From positions 1 to 64,000 of the forward strand of contig NW_027228811.1 of NCBI RefSeq assembly GCF_019399895.1: a DNA stretch of 64,000 bases, given 5' to 3'. The notes under the pieces are model-generated. The model was not told the origin of the DNA. It saw only the letters and a list, made by a program, of their open reading frames with translations, and ran no database searches. Of this stretch, positions 63,275-64,000 are shown piece after piece (the first letter of the stretch is position 1; each line of letters opens with the position of its first letter). The DNA is from Cardiocondyla obscurior. Taxonomy: Eukaryota; Arthropoda; Insecta; Hymenoptera; Formicidae. Position numbers and translations under genes: made by a program.

Positions 63275-64000
63275 ATGGCAACGATGTCAAGTGCGCAGAA
63301 TATTGCAAAATTAGACGGTGCAAATTTTGAATCATGGAAACTTATGATGAAGAGTGTGCTGATCTGCAACGATTTGTGGCCCTACGCAAGTGGAACGGTA
63401 GTGAAAACGAAACAGAATCAAACTGAGTGGACGACAAAGGATCAGAAGGCCTTGGCGCTAACAACCCTGAGTGTCAAGAGCAGCCAACTGAGCCATATCA
63501 AACGAGCCTAGTCAGCAAAGGAGGCATAGGACCTACTAGTACAACTATACGAGTCAAGGGGTCCGGTAAGGAAAGCCAGCTTATACAAAAAGCTTTACCG
63601 CATGCGAAAAGATTCGGCACAGAGCATGACGTCATATATTAGCTCTTTCTGTGACATTTCGGAAAAATTAAAAGAAGCAGGGATAGACATATCCGATGAG
63701 CTGCAATCTATAATGATTCTAAATTCTCTGCCTTCTGAATATGAAAACTTTTGTATTGCCATCGAATCACGTGATGCTATACCAAACATAGAAGCTCTGA
63801 AGTCCAAACTGATAGAAGAGGAAGCGAGGCAAAAAGAACGAGATGCCAAACACAGCACTCAAGAGGAAAACGACGCATTAATCGCTAAAGACAAATTTAA
63901 ATCAATTGATAAATATGTTAAGCAAAATCAGCGCAATTCTAAAAATAAATTAAAGTTTTGAGGAAAATGCTTTAAATGCGATAAAGTAGGACACCGTGCA
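63275..64000 (+). pseudogene. Copia gag, frameshifted and running off the window
   Basis: It starts MATMSSAQNIAKLDGANFES, a typical Copia gag opening (N-x-x-x-W motif as ANFESWKLMMKSV). The frame breaks near 63490 and resumes at about 63602 with the UBN2-like block QSMTSYISSFCDISEKLKEA, SEYENFCIAIESRDAIP and a charged C-terminal part. After a stop at about 63960, the words CFKCDKVGHRA show the start of the CCHC zinc knuckle at the window edge. Gag packages the retroelement RNA; this copy is defective at least here. Confidence 0.8.

Overview
The window is nuclear DNA of an animal, most likely an insect and plausibly an ant or other hymenopteran. Genes have short GT-AG introns, and the captured host-gene fragments (mask, FACT subunit SPT16, an SLC17-type transporter) are metazoan. 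The organism call is inference. I see no complete, unambiguous host gene. Almost all of the 64 kb is mobile DNA inserted into other mobile DNA.

Region 1 (1-24607). A decayed Helitron copy on the minus strand (203-2000 and 24101-24607) is split by a roughly 0.6 kb LTR-like insertion with a CATAG duplication. That insertion is itself split by a complete 21.5 kb Polinton/Maverick (adintovirus-like) element at 2273-23774. The Polinton has AG...CT ends, TIRs of about 0.75-0.95 kb and an imperfect 6-bp target duplication (TCAGTT/TCAATT). Its right half holds the virus-like core: protein-primed-type DNA polymerase B, chromodomain integrase, DUF8207-like protein, FtsK/A32-like packaging ATPase, PLA2 protein, adenain-like protease, penton-like minor capsid protein and major capsid protein. 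Its left half is an accessory region: two paralogous acidic zinc-binding proteins, two CCCH-RING proteins and a Tudor-domain protein. The pairing and the Tudor domain suggest a host-interaction module.

Region 2 (24608-38567). This holds a 948-bp perfect (AG)n tract, a degraded purine-rich non-LTR retrotransposon (endonuclease and RT) split by a probable solo LTR, an AT-rich stretch with a foldback MITE, a broken DIRS-like retrotransposon (gag, RT, tyrosine recombinase; minus strand) carrying its own insertion, and a GC-rich LTR-like segment.

Region 3 (38568-62247). This is a giant composite PIF/Harbinger element with 506-bp near-identical TIRs and a perfect TTA duplication. Each TIR carries the promoter-proximal exons of a gene: the DDE transposase (plus strand) on the left and a MADF/BESS-type protein (minus strand) on the right. 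The transposase is cut in two by about 19.6 kb of other DNA. That DNA contains a double palindrome, fragments of at least three unrelated host genes with introns still present, a small Pro/Gln- and RGG-rich gene, a CCAAT-box satellite, a large Helitron (Ulp1-type protease, Rep, PIF1 helicase and a C-terminal USP-like domain in two ORFs), and a foldback element with arms of about 600 bp.

Region 4 (62248-64000). The DNA beyond the Harbinger target site is followed by a Copia LTR, a primer-binding site and a broken gag that runs off the window.

Several reading-frame breaks in otherwise well-preserved genes fall on runs of A. These could be assembly errors, real decay or frameshifting, and they decide how alive these elements are.
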